Origin: Andrena cerasifolii
Taxonomy: Eukaryota; Arthropoda; Insecta; Hymenoptera; Andrenidae
Assembly (NCBI RefSeq): GCF_050908995.1
Contig: NC_135123.1
Location: 7,688,001 to 7,752,000, forward strand
Direction: 5' to 3'
DNA: 64,000 bases
Part shown: positions 37,030-49,865 of the stretch, one piece after another
Layout: every line of letters begins with the position of its first letter
Position numbering within the stretch: position 1 is the stretch's first letter
Notes under the pieces: model-generated
Database searches by the model: none
What the model was told of the DNA's origin: nothing
What the model saw: only the letters and a program-made list of their open reading frames with translations
Translations under genes and position numbers: made by a program

Positions 37030-37599
37030 GTAAATATTCTCGTTGTTTAATTACCGAGCAGCCTAAAGATTCTAACTTTCTCACGCGCCAGGGTGGTTAG
37101 TGTATTTTAAGTAGCGTATTTCCCAATGCAGATCATTCGAACTGTTCGCACTGGAAATGTTAAGTAACGCGATGGTGAAAAGTGTAAAAGACGCCGGGTT
37201 ACCAAAAGCGCAGGGGCGAAGCCATGTTCCAAGCAGATTTTCTTAATTTCGACTAATGCACGAAATTTCCCTCGCCGCATCCTCTACGGAACTTTTTACA
37301 CTGTCCTCCCTCGAAAGCTATGTAGCCAGCTTTGCTTTCTTCAATGTTCTTTTAGAACTGAATTATCATCCTCCCGAATCTGTAATGACGATCATTCGAA
37401 TCCAGGGAAGGTCGTTCCTCGAATTAAAAGCCGTACAAGGAATATAACTCTCTTTATTATAATCCAAGTACGCTCTACAATTTTCACTCCATTCCTAAGA
37501 AATCTATCCCCGTGTCCTTAATTTGGTACGGAGAGAGTCGTTGATTCCGTGTCAACCAACTACATATCGTAAGCGTCCCCGTCACGTAGCCAGTGATGC

Positions 37600-40500
37600 T
37601 CAAAGTGACGACGACAAAACGGTGAAGTACGACATGGCGGCTTGGGTCACCTGAAAGAAACGGGAAGATAGTAGAAAATGAAACGGGTGACCCTACTTGA
37701 GAAAATAGGAGGAGAATGAAGAGTAAAGAAATTGCGGCGTTGGCATCGTTTTTTAGTTATTAATGTTGAAGTGTTCGAGAGAGGGGCGCCTGAAGCACGG
37801 CAATCCGGCGATAAGTGAGTCACCTTGCGGCGGCTGTGCGCAGCATTACTGGCAACACTGACCCACTGTGCGCCGAACAGAGTTGCCGTGCTTCGGGCGT
37901 TCCTAGGTCAGGGGTGGGGATTACCCGAAGTACTACGCTAGACGTTCCGGGTACCGCCATGGGGGCCAGTTAGGAGGCCGTGAAGAGGGGGTTTTCAGTG
38001 GGTATACCGTGGTAAGTCCCACATAATCCCGGCAACACTGCCTGGGTATGCGCAATACCATTTTCCCCCTCTTTAAAAAAAAAAGGTCAGCGGTGGCGAA
38101 CCAAAGCACGCGTGCTTTGAACGCGTCAATGATTTACAGGTGCTACCATTAGTATCTGTGTTACGAGTTACTTGCAGAGTTGGGCAAAAAATTATTCGTC
38201 ATGTTCGGGTTAACTTTATTCGTCGAATAAAGAAAATAACTGTATTCGTCAAATAATCTAATGTTGAAGTCACTCTTATTTGATCCGTTATTTAAATAAT
38301 TTTTTATTTAGGTAATGCCCAACTCCGGTTAATTCTTATGAAATTCTATGTTAATTTTTAAACTTGTCTCGATACAATTCTGCAATGATTAATTTTCCAC
38401 TAATTTTTTCCCTATTAAAAACTACCCGGCACGTCAGCAATTCTATAAATATTATTTATCAATTTTCGGCACGCGCAGATAAAAAGGTTCGCCATCCCCG
38501 CCCTAGGTAACTCACAAGGAAAGTTAGGCATCACGAAAATTCAGAAAATGATGCAACTTTGTGTGCTAGTAGAGTAGTTGATCCGTAAGACAACCCTATT
38601 TTTTGTTGCCGCCATAGTGCGGCTTTAGGGGGTGAAATCACCCCTTGTCATATTCGTGGAATGTCTCGAGAAAGATTAAGGATATTGAAAAGAATTTTCA
38701 ACAAAAGTTGCATTCTCTTTTTATACCTACGTAATTATAATTATCGAAAAATCCATAATTTTCAAGTTGCCCCCACCACCAATCCTTAATTCGAGAATTT
38801 TATTTCGTTGAAACTTCTTTCCGATACCTTTCACTTCCCTTGTAAGAAATGACGCTTCCAACCGCAATTTCTTTACCCTTCATCTGCGCCTTATTTTCCC
38901 GCGTAGAATTACCAATTGCATTTTCAAATATCTGCTGCCGAACACCCTATATTACTAGTTCCATGCCTTTTGTATACATATACTCTTTTATCGCGCGTTT
39001 AACGAATATTTAGGGGTAGATCAAATGCATACCGAGAGGAACGTCTCCAAATTCAGCGTCATCACCTTCAAAGCCGTCAACGTGATTGGCGTGATAGTAT
39101 TCATGATTAAGAACTGGTAGATAACTCGGGACCTCGTGTACAAACCGTGCCACATGCAGTCCAGTCTAAGCATACGCATCGACAGCGAGAAGAAGAATTA
39201 GCATTTCTGATCCGTTGGCTATAAAGGTAAACGGCCCAGTTACAAAGCGCATTCATAGTCTTACGCGTCGTAGTACACCTGCCCGCTGAAGTCCATCAAT
39301 CTTTGACCAGGAAGACAGAGGAAGAACAGATGACTGTACTGCCCCATCATCCAGATACCCAGCCTTATCGTGTTGCGTATGTTTGCTATCTTTATCAAAG
39401 CCTGAGGTAGTGGAAACAATAGAGAGCAGCTTACAATTTGGAAATAACTGAGACGAGGTGCTTTACGGGCTGATGTGCCCCACTACCATTCCCGCGTCAC
39501 ATCCGACGTTAGTAACCAATTGCAAGCATGAAATATGGGTGCAGCGATACTAACGGTGGAAATTGAAATTGCAATAGCGGTGAGAATGTAAATTTTTAAA
39601 TATACACACAGTTACACTTTCAATTATCATTTTGAACATTTCCTATAATAAGCAATTAAAAGAATATTAAAAACGAATGTCACGGTGTTTCTCGTTTGGT
39701 TTCAAATTCTGTAGCTTTAGGCTTATTTACTTGCTGCGTACCTCCACTTATACGCTGCTATATGCGCGTGACATCCAAGATAGATTAAGGAGTATTTTCA
39801 CTGTAACGTTCTAAAAAATTACCGTTCTTTGTACCTTTCTTTTTGTCACAAAAAGAATGTATTTGCTAATTTGAGGTTTTTTGTATTATCAATACGTGTT
39901 TTGAGAATACAAATTTTTTTCCCCATATTTTTTTAATGCTTGCTGTCGAGACGCCTCAATTGCGCGGCCGATTTTGGAGGAACCATGTATCTGAGGCGGT
40001 TGAATTAGGGAGGCTTGTAATCAGTAGGGTAGATGTACCTAGGGTTTGTGGCCATTGCACTGTTTTTGGCCATGTGCATAGTAATCTTATTTTTAAACTG
40101 CTTGCAGATCATTATTATGTGGAGAACGTTTACGTTGTTTTTTTCTCATCCTTGTGTCGTAAAATGATTAAAAAATTTGGCTAATTTCGACATGTCAACA
40201 TTGTGAACTTTGGACGTCCGCTACTTTGTTTTTTTTCCTTACAGTGGAAAAACCCATGGAAGCCACCGAGGTATTTCAAAAATATGTTAAACGACTCACC
40301 AGTACTCCAGTAACACTGAGGCTAATGATGTTCAGCGAAACTTGAAAGAACAAGGCACTCGAGAACAACGATTGAATGATCTTCGTGTACCTGGGCAAAA
40401 AGGTAGAGAGTTTCTCGCTGCAACGCATCCGAAGGCTACACTTACTCCAGCGCTCTTTTGTGCTCCTTGATGGACAGTACAAGCCTGCGGTACATTTGCT

Positions 40501-43461
40501 CCTGCTCCCCAACCGCAATTTCATTGTACCTCTGTTTCTCTGCGAGCTCGTTCTTTCCTAGAACATTCGCTCCTAGAATGTGCACCGTTTTTAAACGATA
40601 TCTGGAGAGAAAGAAACATGTATGAGAAAATAGTGGTTGAGTGGTCCGGAACGCCGATGGACGTTTCTATCAGGACGAGTTGTGTAATTACCCAGTAACT
40701 GCGAACAAGGCGCAGGCGTGATTGATGAAGGTAATGTACATTGTGTCTAGCGAAAGGAAAATGTGAATTATCGTCCCGGACATAGCATAAGTGTGCAGCG
40801 TAGTGAAACCGTAATGCTTCTGGGCATCGAAAAAGTAGTACTCTACTTGGTACATGGTGAACTTCTCCTCTGTCTCGTTCTTGGACACGTAGTCGCTTAG
40901 TATTAGCGTGGTTGCCAGTGTCAGATATACTAGCACTAATGACAGAACGAAACCTGTGGCCAAAAGAAAAAGGGCTAAAGTGTGCATCCGAGAATCGCTC
41001 CTTTCCGGAGTCTTCGATCGATCGAGTTTTTACCAGGGGTAGGAATGAAACTGTTAACTTTTGTAAACGAATGTTATTTATTTATGGAACTTTTAAATTT
41101 TAAATCATTTTTCTGCTTTAAGTGAACTTTCTATATAAACTTTGTTGTCATAGGCAAGCGGTTTAACTGTTATCCTACGTTCGATTAATAAATGTTCTGG
41201 TTGTTGTGGAAGGTGCCTGGATCGAGATTCTCCCTGAGAATCTCGCGGTGTTCCTTGGTCGTCCTTCGCTGTTGTCGTTCGACGGGCTTTGAATACTCGG
41301 GTGGAGTTGTCGGGACGGGTTTACTCGGTTGGAAGCCGAGGGTAGTAGGATTCTTGGCCGGTTAAAGAGTTAGGACTCACCGTAGGGTTAAGCAAGGTTT
41401 AATCTGTCCCGATCTCGGTTACACGGACACTGTGACAATCACGCGTGCGTCTCGTATAGAGTCTGAGCTGTCGTTGCTCGCACATGGTTCTTATACTCTA
41501 ATTGGGGTGAAGCGGAGACCATCGGGGTCTCCGTCTTTGGCCCGCTTTTGGGTGTTCCACCATATGCTGACGGTTCTCGGTGCGTTTCCGAAATCTCTTA
41601 CGCGGTTCTGCCGGATTTCGGCTGTTCGATTGTGCAATCGGAATGCACGAGGTGTCGTTACGCTTGGGTATCGGTTGCGTCACAACATAGTGGATCCTAT
41701 AATTCTCAACAGACATTTAATCGTGAAATATGAATTTAGGAATATTTTTTAATTATTCTCTAAGGAATTCGAAGCAGGATAAATATAGAAGAGACAGCAT
41801 GGTGTGATTCTTATATAATTTAAGAGCCCTTGTAGCACTGTAAGTGTTAAAAATCATGTTTTTCAGGAAAGAGAACAATGTTTCCTAACTTTATTTATTA
41901 TTTATATTTAATTATTTACGAAATTTTATTTATTTTGATTGCAAAAATATGCTTAATATTGAACCCTTCCTGGTCACACGGGGTGTATCGCACCCCAAGA
42001 GCAATTTTCGAGTTCAAGTGGGTTAAATATACAATAACCCAAATGCATCACAAAATTTTCTATTTTTGTTGTATTAAAATTTGCAACCCCTGTAAGTGCC
42101 AATCCTGTTTATCCCTAGCTAATACATAATTGGCGCTTACAGTGTTTTCTACAAGGATTCTTCAATTATTTTCACCGAACGTATTAATCAGGTTTCAGCT
42201 TCAGATCTATCCACCCCACATCATTTTCAGGAAATATGCTTGCCACAACTTTAACTTTTCCAGAGCAGAATAAATGTTCCTGTTTTACTAGAACTAACTT
42301 TTACATTCAAGAAAACTCAAGTGTCTTAATTACAGGAAAATGTATAATGGAATAAACATTTCACTTCATAGAAAAGATAATAGTTAAAAAATCAGAGTTA
42401 CCTCATAATTAATTGAAAATCTTAACAGTTTCATTCAACCCTTGGTCGGTTTGGACTCTTTAGTAACGCTTTACGTCAAAAAAACGGAGCGAATGAAGAA
42501 TTGGAACTCGACCGGTATACCTATGAACGACACAATGTACTTTCTTCCCTCCATCGCGTACTTGTGCAGAACCTCGTACTCGGGGCGGCCCTTCAGCCTT
42601 TCCGAATCGTCTTTAATGTTCAGCAGTATAAAGTTCACCTACGGTAACACGAACATTTCTCGGTAACGAATTTATACCGCATCGTTCATACAGCTACAAT
42701 CAGGCCCCGATCTAGCTCTTCCGCCACTCTGAGCAAAACTGATTTTTGCCGCTCCTTATATTTAATTATAAATAATTATTTTAAAATATAATTTTTCACA
42801 GTGAGTGGTATTTGTTGGCTAACAAAAGCCTTTTGTTTCATACAAAATTTAGTAATCATATGGGCGATTTAAAAACAATTTGTACGTTTGATACTAAATT
42901 CAAACATGTAGGTATTAGAGCTGGGACTATTCGAATATTTTACAAGTATTCAAATGCTACGAATAAACTTCGAATATTTGAGTATTCGAATATTATTATT
43001 CGAATACTATTCGAATACATCAGTATTCGAATACTTAAATATTCGAATAGGATTTGAATATTATTCGAATACTTGGATATTCGAATAGTATTCGAATACT
43101 TGGATATTCGAATAGTATTCGAATACTTGGATATTCGAATTATATTCGCCAAATAATTGAGTAACTGAAGTATTCGAATATTCAAATACTGAAAAAATCG
43201 ACAAATAGTCCCAGCCCTAGTAGCTATTACCTACTTCACTACCGCTTTATCAAAAAGTTTTTCCTTTATATTGGTTTTTATTAATTTTTAATTTTCTCTC
43301 TCTATCCTAGATTCGACCATAGCTACAATAGGGACTACCTTCTCCTCTTGGATCACTCCATTCGCATACTTAATCACCATCACGGCCTGCGTGTATGCAG
43401 CAGGCAGACACTCGATCGCGGTCTCCTGATCCACTCCCCACGAGAAGCACATCTTAAGGAT
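37600..43461 (-). CDS. Odorant receptor C, exons 2-9 (first exon not on this strand)
   Basis: Exons: 43339-43461, 42521-42638, 40692-40953, 40446-40601, 40300-40390, 39265-39401, 39033-39165, 37600-37650; 356 residues, intact. Landmarks: ILKMCFSWGVDQETAIECLP, YQVEYYFFDAQKHYGF, INHACALFAVTG, RLKTVHILGANVL, FFLCLPGQRLMDFSGQVYYD and the end VTQAAMSYFTVLSSSL. Three introns have been enlarged by insertions (39402-40299, 40954-42520, 42639-43338, and the last one, 37651-39032). The gene body is therefore 5.9 kb, about twice that of B. The matching first exon is on plus at 44324-44482. Confidence 0.88.
37908..38505. mobile_element. Nested hAT-like element in the last intron of receptor C
   Basis: CAGGGGTGGGGATT near the left border and GCGGGGATGGCGAACC, inverted, at the right, with CCTAGGTC and CCTAGGTA outside as a possible 8-base duplication. 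Inside are a plus-oriented fragment resembling the 3' end of a non-LTR retrotransposon (GGGTATACCGTGGTAAGTCC, ending in a run of A at 38068-38080), a second CAGCGGTGGCGAACC end at 38087, and another small element at 38175-38336. Confidence 0.45.
38175..38336. mobile_element. Small MITE with CAGAGTTGGGCA ends
   Basis: CAGAGTTGGGCAAAAAATTA at the left mirrors GGAGTTGGGCATTACC at the right, with TATTCG-rich A+T sequence between. It resembles the element at 54440-54562 in ends and composition. Nested inside the larger insertion. Confidence 0.55.
39402..40299. other. Enlarged intron of receptor C, no gene
   Basis: An 898-base intron. A plus-strand open frame at 39936-40184 has no known domain and no partner exons. 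I see no terminal repeats that would define an element, although an insertion is likely because the same intron in the other three receptors is 94-308 bases. Confidence 0.4.
41202..41687. mobile_element. Possible solo LTR in an intron of receptor C
   Basis: The stretch starts TGTTGTGGAAGG and ends GCGTCACAACA, the TGTTGTG...CACAACA pattern common for gypsy-type LTRs, and is much richer in G+C than the surrounding intron. No primer-binding site, coding region or exact target duplication was found, so this is tentative. Confidence 0.3.
42916..43220. repeat. Element with a TATTCGAATA palindromic minisatellite
   Basis: TAGAGCTGGGACTATT at the left and TAGGGCTGGGACTATT, inverted, at the right frame about 300 bases. 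The core is made of repeated TATTCGAATA words, with a 27-base unit (TACTTGGATATTCGAATAG-type) repeated three times in a row at about 43060-43140. It lies in intron 2 of receptor C. Confidence 0.65.
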
Positions 43462-44323
43462 CTGAAACTCAACGCACATTTTATCCTTCAATCGAAGCAG
43501 ATTAATCAGAACGCAGCGCAGGGGGCGGGGGGGGGGGGGGTGGTTTAAAAGGGTCAGAGCCCAAGCAGATTTTCTTTCGAGGAACAACGCTTAGATAAGT
43601 GTTAAATGGTGGTAACAGGATGGTGACTGAGTGATAATGAAGGAATTGTTAGCATGCGGGCCACAGTTCCAAAGAGACACTTCCCTCGAGCTGATATTCG
43701 TTAGACCAGTGTTCTTCAACTGATACCCGTTGTCGGTCCGCGAAAACTTTCTCCTATTTTCGCTGGGAAACGCGCTCCATTAGACGATGCAGTGTCCTAC
43801 CCTCCCCGTATTCTTGCTTTCGAAGCACTTAGCCGCGGCTCTTGCGACTCGCAAATCCACCGAGGTCGGCCGACAGGTCACTCAAACAATCAGTTCCCCC
43901 GCTGTCGGTCGTAATGGAAGATCAGAGATAAATTTGTCCCCTCAGCCCCGCGTTTACGGCGGTAGTTTCAGAGAATGCGTATGAATTTATCATTCGCTGA
44001 ATGCAGCAACGTCGTTGTAACGCCCCTCGGCTATAAAAGAAATCGATGGACGATAATGCACCATTACTTGTTAACTTAACGAGCGCAATTTTCGTTGCAG
44101 GTGAAACAATTGCAGCCGCAGTCTGGTCACAGGGCATCAGAGGGCTAGAGGTGAGCGTAGAGCTTCCCGAGAAGCACGGTTTATACCGATTTGTATCGTG
44201 GATTTATTTCTTGGCTACTGTTGCCAATACAATTCGTACTGCGAGAGGAAACAGTGCATCTGGACTGGGTTTTCGTGTTTACAGGAGTTTATCGGGATCG
44301 ATAGATTGGATATAATTTTTTCA

Positions 44324-44482
44324 ATGAATGAGCAGAGTGAGAAATTCTTCGATCAGCCCGCGTACTCGCTGTGCAAACGATTAATGATAATTGGCGGCGC
44401 GTGGCCTTCTCAAAAGGGGTATGATAAATACTGGAAACGCGGGATGGTGATGATTCTGACGATGACTATGACTCTGCCAACG
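44324..44482 (+). CDS. Odorant receptor first exon C, on the opposite strand
   Basis: Reads MNEQSEKFFDQPAYSLCKRL, then MIIGGAWPSQKGYDKYWKRG and MVMILTMTMTLPT before gtaaat, phase 0, 53 codons. It has the receptor N-terminal pattern with GxWPxQ. No plus-strand exon 2 follows. Exon 2 of receptor C begins 863 bases to the left on the minus strand; the join would give 409 residues. Confidence 0.72.
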
Positions 44483-45117
44483 GTAAATGTGTTAGAATAT
44501 ATTATTAACTGTGGTAAACAAATGGTGCCCTTGCTAATAGGTACTTTTGCTAATGTAAAATAATGCGGAAATTTTGATATGTTTATGTCTATATGAGCCT
44601 CTTGATCAGTTGTATCCGCGGGGACTTTCATTAATAAGTGTGTGTGTGCGCGTTCGCAGCCACTAGTTTCTACGCAGTACTTTCTTATCGAAATCCCATT
44701 ATGGAGTATTATCGAGTTCCAAGCAGATTTTCTACCTTTCGAACGGTGCACCGACTCCCCATGAAAACACGTAAAGCAACGCTCGCCCCGCTTTATGTAG
44801 AATGTAGATTGTAGCGAATTCATATTTTTCCAACATCCATCCAATTGCATGTATCGTCGTTCATACTGTTTCGTAAAAAGTAGCATCGACTTTCGAGTTA
44901 GTTGCAGCATAGTTGATCTGAAAGTGTTTTTGCACGATGCTCGTCCAATCTTGCCGTGATTCTTAATGTCCTTTGATCAAAGTACATGTATAGACAGCGG
45001 ATAGTAAAAGTATATGCGTCCGAAGATAATAAAATAACTACTTGTAGGTACGTTGAGGTAAGCGATAGTCTACCTACATGCACTTAGCACTTTCTATCAG
45101 CACCAGTTTCTAAAATA

Positions 45118-45803
45118 ATGCCGGGCATCCACCTGGAAGCTAAGCTAAACTACGCTTTGCTAAGTTTGAAAAAATCAGCTTTATGGAACCGTTTCCACCG
45201 AAAGCTAAGTTAGAATCTTGTGCTACGTCGAGCTAACTTAGCTTCCGAAAAAAAAACAGCATAGCTTAGCCTAGCTTTTGGTGGAAATAGTTCCATAAGG
45301 ATGTATCGAAGCTAATTTCTTCAAACTTAGCATAGCATAGCTTATTGTTAGCTTACCTCACTGGCGCAGCGGTCTCACTAGCGCACGGAGACACAGATGC
45401 ATACTTCTGCATTGCACTAGTGCAGGAGTGTCGAACTTCCCCCACTCCGAGAGCCGCACGAGTCGGGCCCCGGTCAGCCCGTTCCCCCACTTATTTTTCT
45501 CCAAGCGTTGCACGAGACCCGGCAGGGAGACAGTGCGGCTCCCGGAGGAGAAATTCATCAGAGTGAAGTAGGTGTGGAGGGGGCCGTGCTCCTACGGCTC
45601 TGCGGAGCAGGCGAAGAGGAGAAGGAGCCACTGCGGCTCGCGTGCCGCTGGTTCGACACCCCTGCACTAGTGAAGCTAAAGCTAGGAAGCTAAATCCCAC
45701 CTTTAGCTTCCATGTGGATCCTCGGTTGAAGGATGCGTTGAAGTTAATTTGTTAGAACTTAGCATAGCACAGTTTAGCTTAGCTTTCAGGTGGATCCCCG
45801 GCT
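45118..45803. mobile_element. Outer inverted-repeat element built of AGCTAAGC words
   Basis: GCCGGGCATCCACCTGGAAG at the left mirrors GCCGGGGATCCACCTGAAAG at the right, both continuing CTAAGCTAAACT. Several further AGCTAAGxTAG words are spread inside, with partial inner inverted repeats, so the element can fold on itself. It is interrupted by a hAT-type MITE at 45423-45664. Confidence 0.7.
45423..45664. mobile_element. hAT-type MITE with exact 8-base target duplication
   Basis: The ends CAGGAGTGTCGAACT and, inverted, CAGGGGTGTCGAACC are flanked by CACTAGTG on both sides (45415-45422 and 45665-45672). The 8-base duplication and CAGGGGT-type ends are diagnostic of hAT. It is nested in another element, so it arrived later. 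It has no coding capacity. Confidence 0.9.
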
Positions 45804-46112
45804 TGAAGCATTGCAATTTCGTCCACCAAAGTCACAACGCACAGCCATTAGATACACTACTATTCTTGAATATCCTTCTGTAAAGGCCAGTCAGTGCCCG
45901 AGCAGGCCTAAGATTCGAAATAGGATTCAGTACCGTTCCAGTACCCCTTCGAACCTCGATTAATAGCCATTAATAGTGATTTGGATCTAGGCGAAGATAA
46001 CACTGGACTACCACGGCGTGTAGAAGCAAACCCCAATTATAAATGGCTACGACTCTTTTTATTATAATCGACGCACACTCTATAATTCTATTACGTAGGT
46101 AGCTATCGCTGC

Positions 46113-49100
46113 TCAAAACGCCGACGATACTACGGTGAAGTAGGACATGGCGGTTTGGAGGACCTGAAAGAAACAGGATCGTCGTAGAACGAGATATTTC
46201 CTTACTGTGCAGATCGAAGACGTACCGAGAGGAACGTCTCCAAATTCAGCGTCGTCACCTTCAGAGCCGTTAGCGTGATCGGTGTCAGAGTATTCATGAC
46301 TATGAACTGGTAGATAACCCGGGACCTCGTGTGCATCAAGTGCCACATACAATCCAGCCTAAGCGTACGCGTAGGTGCAACGGTAGGGAGGAAAAGTAGT
46401 TTCATTAATCGTTCGGTTTACTGAGTATAAAGAGGCGCCAGCCAATTACAAAGTATTCTTAATTCTTACGCGTCGAAGTACACCTGCTCGCTAAAATTCA
46501 TCAGTCTTTGGCCAGGAAGGCAGAGAAAGAACAGGTGAACGAGCTGTCCCATTATCCAGATCCCCAGCCTTAACACGTCCGTTGGATTGGACTTCTTCAT
46601 CAGAACCTAAGGCAACGGAGAATCGTAAGGGAACGAAGATCGCCAGTATGTAAAGCGAAACGAACCATCCTGCAATTTTATCATCGAGTCGAACACTTAC
46701 TAATACACCAGAGATACTCAAGCACAGCATGGCTATTGATAATTGAAAGAACAATGTCTTCCCGTACGCCGATTGGACGAGTTTCGTGTATCTGAAGAAG
46801 AAAAATGCAGTCTCGTGACATTCACAAGGTGCTGCCCCGATTGAAAGTTGCACCAACAGAATTGTGGGAAAGGAGCATTGTGGAATAAGGATTCTCAAGA
46901 TCGACAGAGCGCGTAGATGAGCTGAAAGTGTTTAGGTACGAATGACAAAGTGATAGATAGTACACAGCACGCGCTCACTCTATAGCAATTTTGTGCTCCC
47001 TAACGCAGTTCACAAGCCTCTTATACACTTCCTTCTGCTGCCACGTCGAGATTTCTTCGTCCTTGTATTTTGTGATGTCCTCCTCGTTGTTCAGGATGTC
47101 CGCGTTTAAGATGTGCACTGTTTTCAACCGATACCTGTGAGGAAAACGGAGATGCATCATCGACATAATTGGTAGGAGCAAAGTGTAAAAGGATAATAGT
47201 TGGTAGAAAGCGAAATTGGTGATCCTCCGTGGGAAAATAAGACGAAAATGAAGATTAAAAACGTTGGGTGGGGAAGCGTGGTGACGGCGCACCCGTATCT
47301 AGGTTTCCACATCACCCATGGGGTACTATTATCGATGCGTTTTTTTGTCAGTGGTATCCCCTGTAGGCCTATTCCACTGTGCCGCGTGATAAAAAATAGA
47401 GTGGAAAAGCGCGTTTTATTATCAAAATTTTAAACATGTTTTTCGACGTGCTGGCTAAATCTAGTTTAGAGACACGGTTCTATATACCGCGAATTCATTT
47501 AGTGACGCGCTGGTATCGTCAAGGCCGGAGAGGGAGGCTTGCGCAACGCATAATGACTCTGGCGCACCTACGCGTGCGTTTTAGGTAGGGATCGCCCATC
47601 CTCGTCGATGGTCACCCCCGTGAGTACGGTCCGTCCGCAAGCTGGCCTGGGCCTATAAAAAGCGGACGCGTACCCGAGAAACGGGGTAGAATCCTGGCGG
47701 GTTAATGCGTACCATGAGGAGGCGGCCATCCAAAGCCATTCCCTCCTCCCTTGGGAGGAGGCCCATCTTCATGGGCCGTGCAAGGTAGATGGTGTGGTTC
47801 TCCGGACCAGGTGGCAAGTCGTCCCTCCCTGCTCGGCCCCGGCCGTTGAAGGGAGGTGGATATTTTATTCGATTCGTAGTTTCTTTTTTATTGCCTAAAA
47901 ACGACAGGATTTCATGTGCGATTTTTTAAAAAATTTTGAAAATTAAAATGTGTCTCGAACATTTCTTATTTATGAAGACTACAAGAAATGTGTACTCTTT
48001 ATTTTCAACCCTAAAGGTTGATGCTGTTACGTCTCTGTCACCAATGAACATACTTCACTTCTATATTTTCGTTATTTTTGCGAATTTGGGCGGTGACGCG
48101 AAGAAAATGTTGAAAGAGTAAATAAGAGCCACCCTAGAGCACACCGCATCACTGACCTATTCTCCTTGTCATATCAGAAGGAACCCGTTTCACGTATATA
48201 GAATGAGCTCATTGGCTCCGAGGGAGCGTTGATTGGGGTATAGACAATAGTAGCGCAGAACAGGTCTATGCGTAGGTTCCTTCTTATATCGTTCGCCGAG
48301 TTATCTATGCGTAGGTTCCTTCGTTCGCCGAGTTGTCGTGCTTCGGACGTTCCTCGCTCAGACTTTAAACATTAATAACTGAAAAATGAAGCCTCCACCG
48401 CGACTCCTCCACTTTTCATTTTCGTCTTTATTTCCCACGTAGAATCAGCAATTTCATTTTATTTTCAGATATCTACCACCTACCCTCTGTATTTAGTATA
48501 CTTACCCCGTGACTGCGTACAGGGCACAGGCATGTTGAATGACGGTGATGTACATCACGTCCATACTGATCAGTTGAACTAGTGCCACCACGGATGCAAT
48601 TATACAGTGTGTCGTAGTGAAACTGTAATGTTCCTGGGCATCGAAGAAGTAGTAGTGTATCTCGTACATCAGGTATTTGTCTTCCGTCGCGTTTTTAGAC
48701 GCGGTATCGCTTATTATTAGCACGAATGACACTGTAAAATATACGAACACCAACGGGCCCATCACACCTGTAGCCAAGAGAGAAGGGGATGAGTGATCGC
48801 GTATGATCGCTGCTTCATATATCCTTCGATCGATCGAATCTTTGGGTAAAGACAGGATCCTTCGAAGTTAGAGGACATAGGTTAAAGAGTATTAAAGAAA
48901 AACCAGGTGTAAATATGTTTTGGAGAGCCGAGCTGAGGGCAGTGACGGATTTAAGAAAAAAGGCCCAGGTGACAAACGCTCTAAGGGGCCCATTTTTCGG
49001 GAAAATGACTTTGTAGTTTACTGCAAGAGTGTATCTGTACAGAAAAGTGTAGAAAAAAATATAGTGCTTGGATAAAATCGAAGTTTTTTTAAGACAGGGT

Positions 49101-49865
49101 TCTACGAGGGGCCTTCTGAGCAGGGGCCCATTTTTCGGGAAAATAAAGCTGCAGTTTACTAAAAACGGGCTCAGTGTAATAATACAGAAAAAAATATATA
49201 CTTTGAATATAATCATATTTTTTTTAAGAATGGGGCCCTGGGGGCCCTTCTGTGCAGGGGCCCAGCTGGCAACTGCTTATCGGCCGCTCTGTTAAATCCG
49301 CCACTGGCTGGGGGGGGGGGGGATGAAAATATAGAAGATGCGGATAGAGAGGGCATTGTAAGAAGAAAAGTGATGAAAAGTAATGAATTTCATTGAATTT
49401 GCATTAAAAATATTTTCATCCGTTCAACTCGGCTCCTCCTCAGATTAAATCCTGAAAATATCTACTTAGCAGATAAGCACTCGAGAAGGCGGCAGGGAGA
49501 ATCCTTTCGGAACGAAGAGAATGGAGAGTTGAAAATTGGTTTACCTAGGAAAGATACAACATACTTCCTTCCTTCCATCGCGTGCCTCTGCAGAACTTTG
49601 TACTCCGGATGAGACATCAGCCTATTATAATCGCCCCTGATACTCTGCAATATAAACCTCACCTACCACCACACACGTTTTCCTTGTTAATCCGCATACT
49701 CACTTGTACCGAATCTATTTTCGCATTTATATTGGCTGTTACCTTCTCCTGCTGGAACACAGCGTTCATGTGCTTGACCACCGCATTCAGCTGCGTGCAC
49801 ATCGCCGGGATGGATTCAACCGCGCGACTGTAGTCCGTTCCCCACGCGAAGAATAGCATCAGAAA
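46113..49865 (-). CDS. Odorant receptor D, exons 2-9 (first exon not on this strand)
   Basis: Exons: 49743-49865, 49545-49662, 48506-48767, 46979-47134, 46701-46791, 46470-46606, 46226-46358, 46113-46163; 356 residues, intact. It is the closest relative of receptor A: exons 5-9 are almost the same (RLKTVHILNADILNNEEDIT, VLQTAMSYFTVVSSAF), while exons 2-4 differ more (FLMLFFAWGTDYSRAVESIP; YEIHYYFFDAQEHYSF; IQHACALYAVTG). Intron 4 is 1.4 kb and carries unrelated insertions compared with A. The matching first exon is on plus at 50805-50972. Confidence 0.88.
47290..48480. other. Insertion-derived intron sequence of receptor D
   Basis: Compared with receptor A, the homology of this intron breaks after about 47288 (26640 in A). 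The stretch 47500-47880 is G+C-rich and contains CCCTCCTCCC/GGGAGGAGG and similar inverted words, reminiscent of a retrotransposon leader, but I find no reverse transcriptase or integrase. No gene called. Confidence 0.4.
48940..49306. mobile_element. hAT-type MITE, family 1 copy B
   Basis: The ends CAGTGACGGATTTAAG and, inverted, CAGTGGCGGATTTAAC match copy A at 2804-3031. Outside are GCTGAGGG (48932-48939) and GCTGGGGG (49307-49314), a 7-of-8 target duplication. The inner GGGGCCCATTTTTCGGGAAA block occurs twice, so this copy is longer through an internal duplication. It lies in intron 3 of receptor D and has no counterpart in receptor A. Confidence 0.8.

Larger units (their letters stand above)
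44900..46020. other. Spacer between units C and D, repeat-rich
   Basis: No gene recognised. Most of 45118-45803 is a pair of nested inverted-repeat elements listed separately. The rest shows no conserved exon. Confidence 0.5.
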
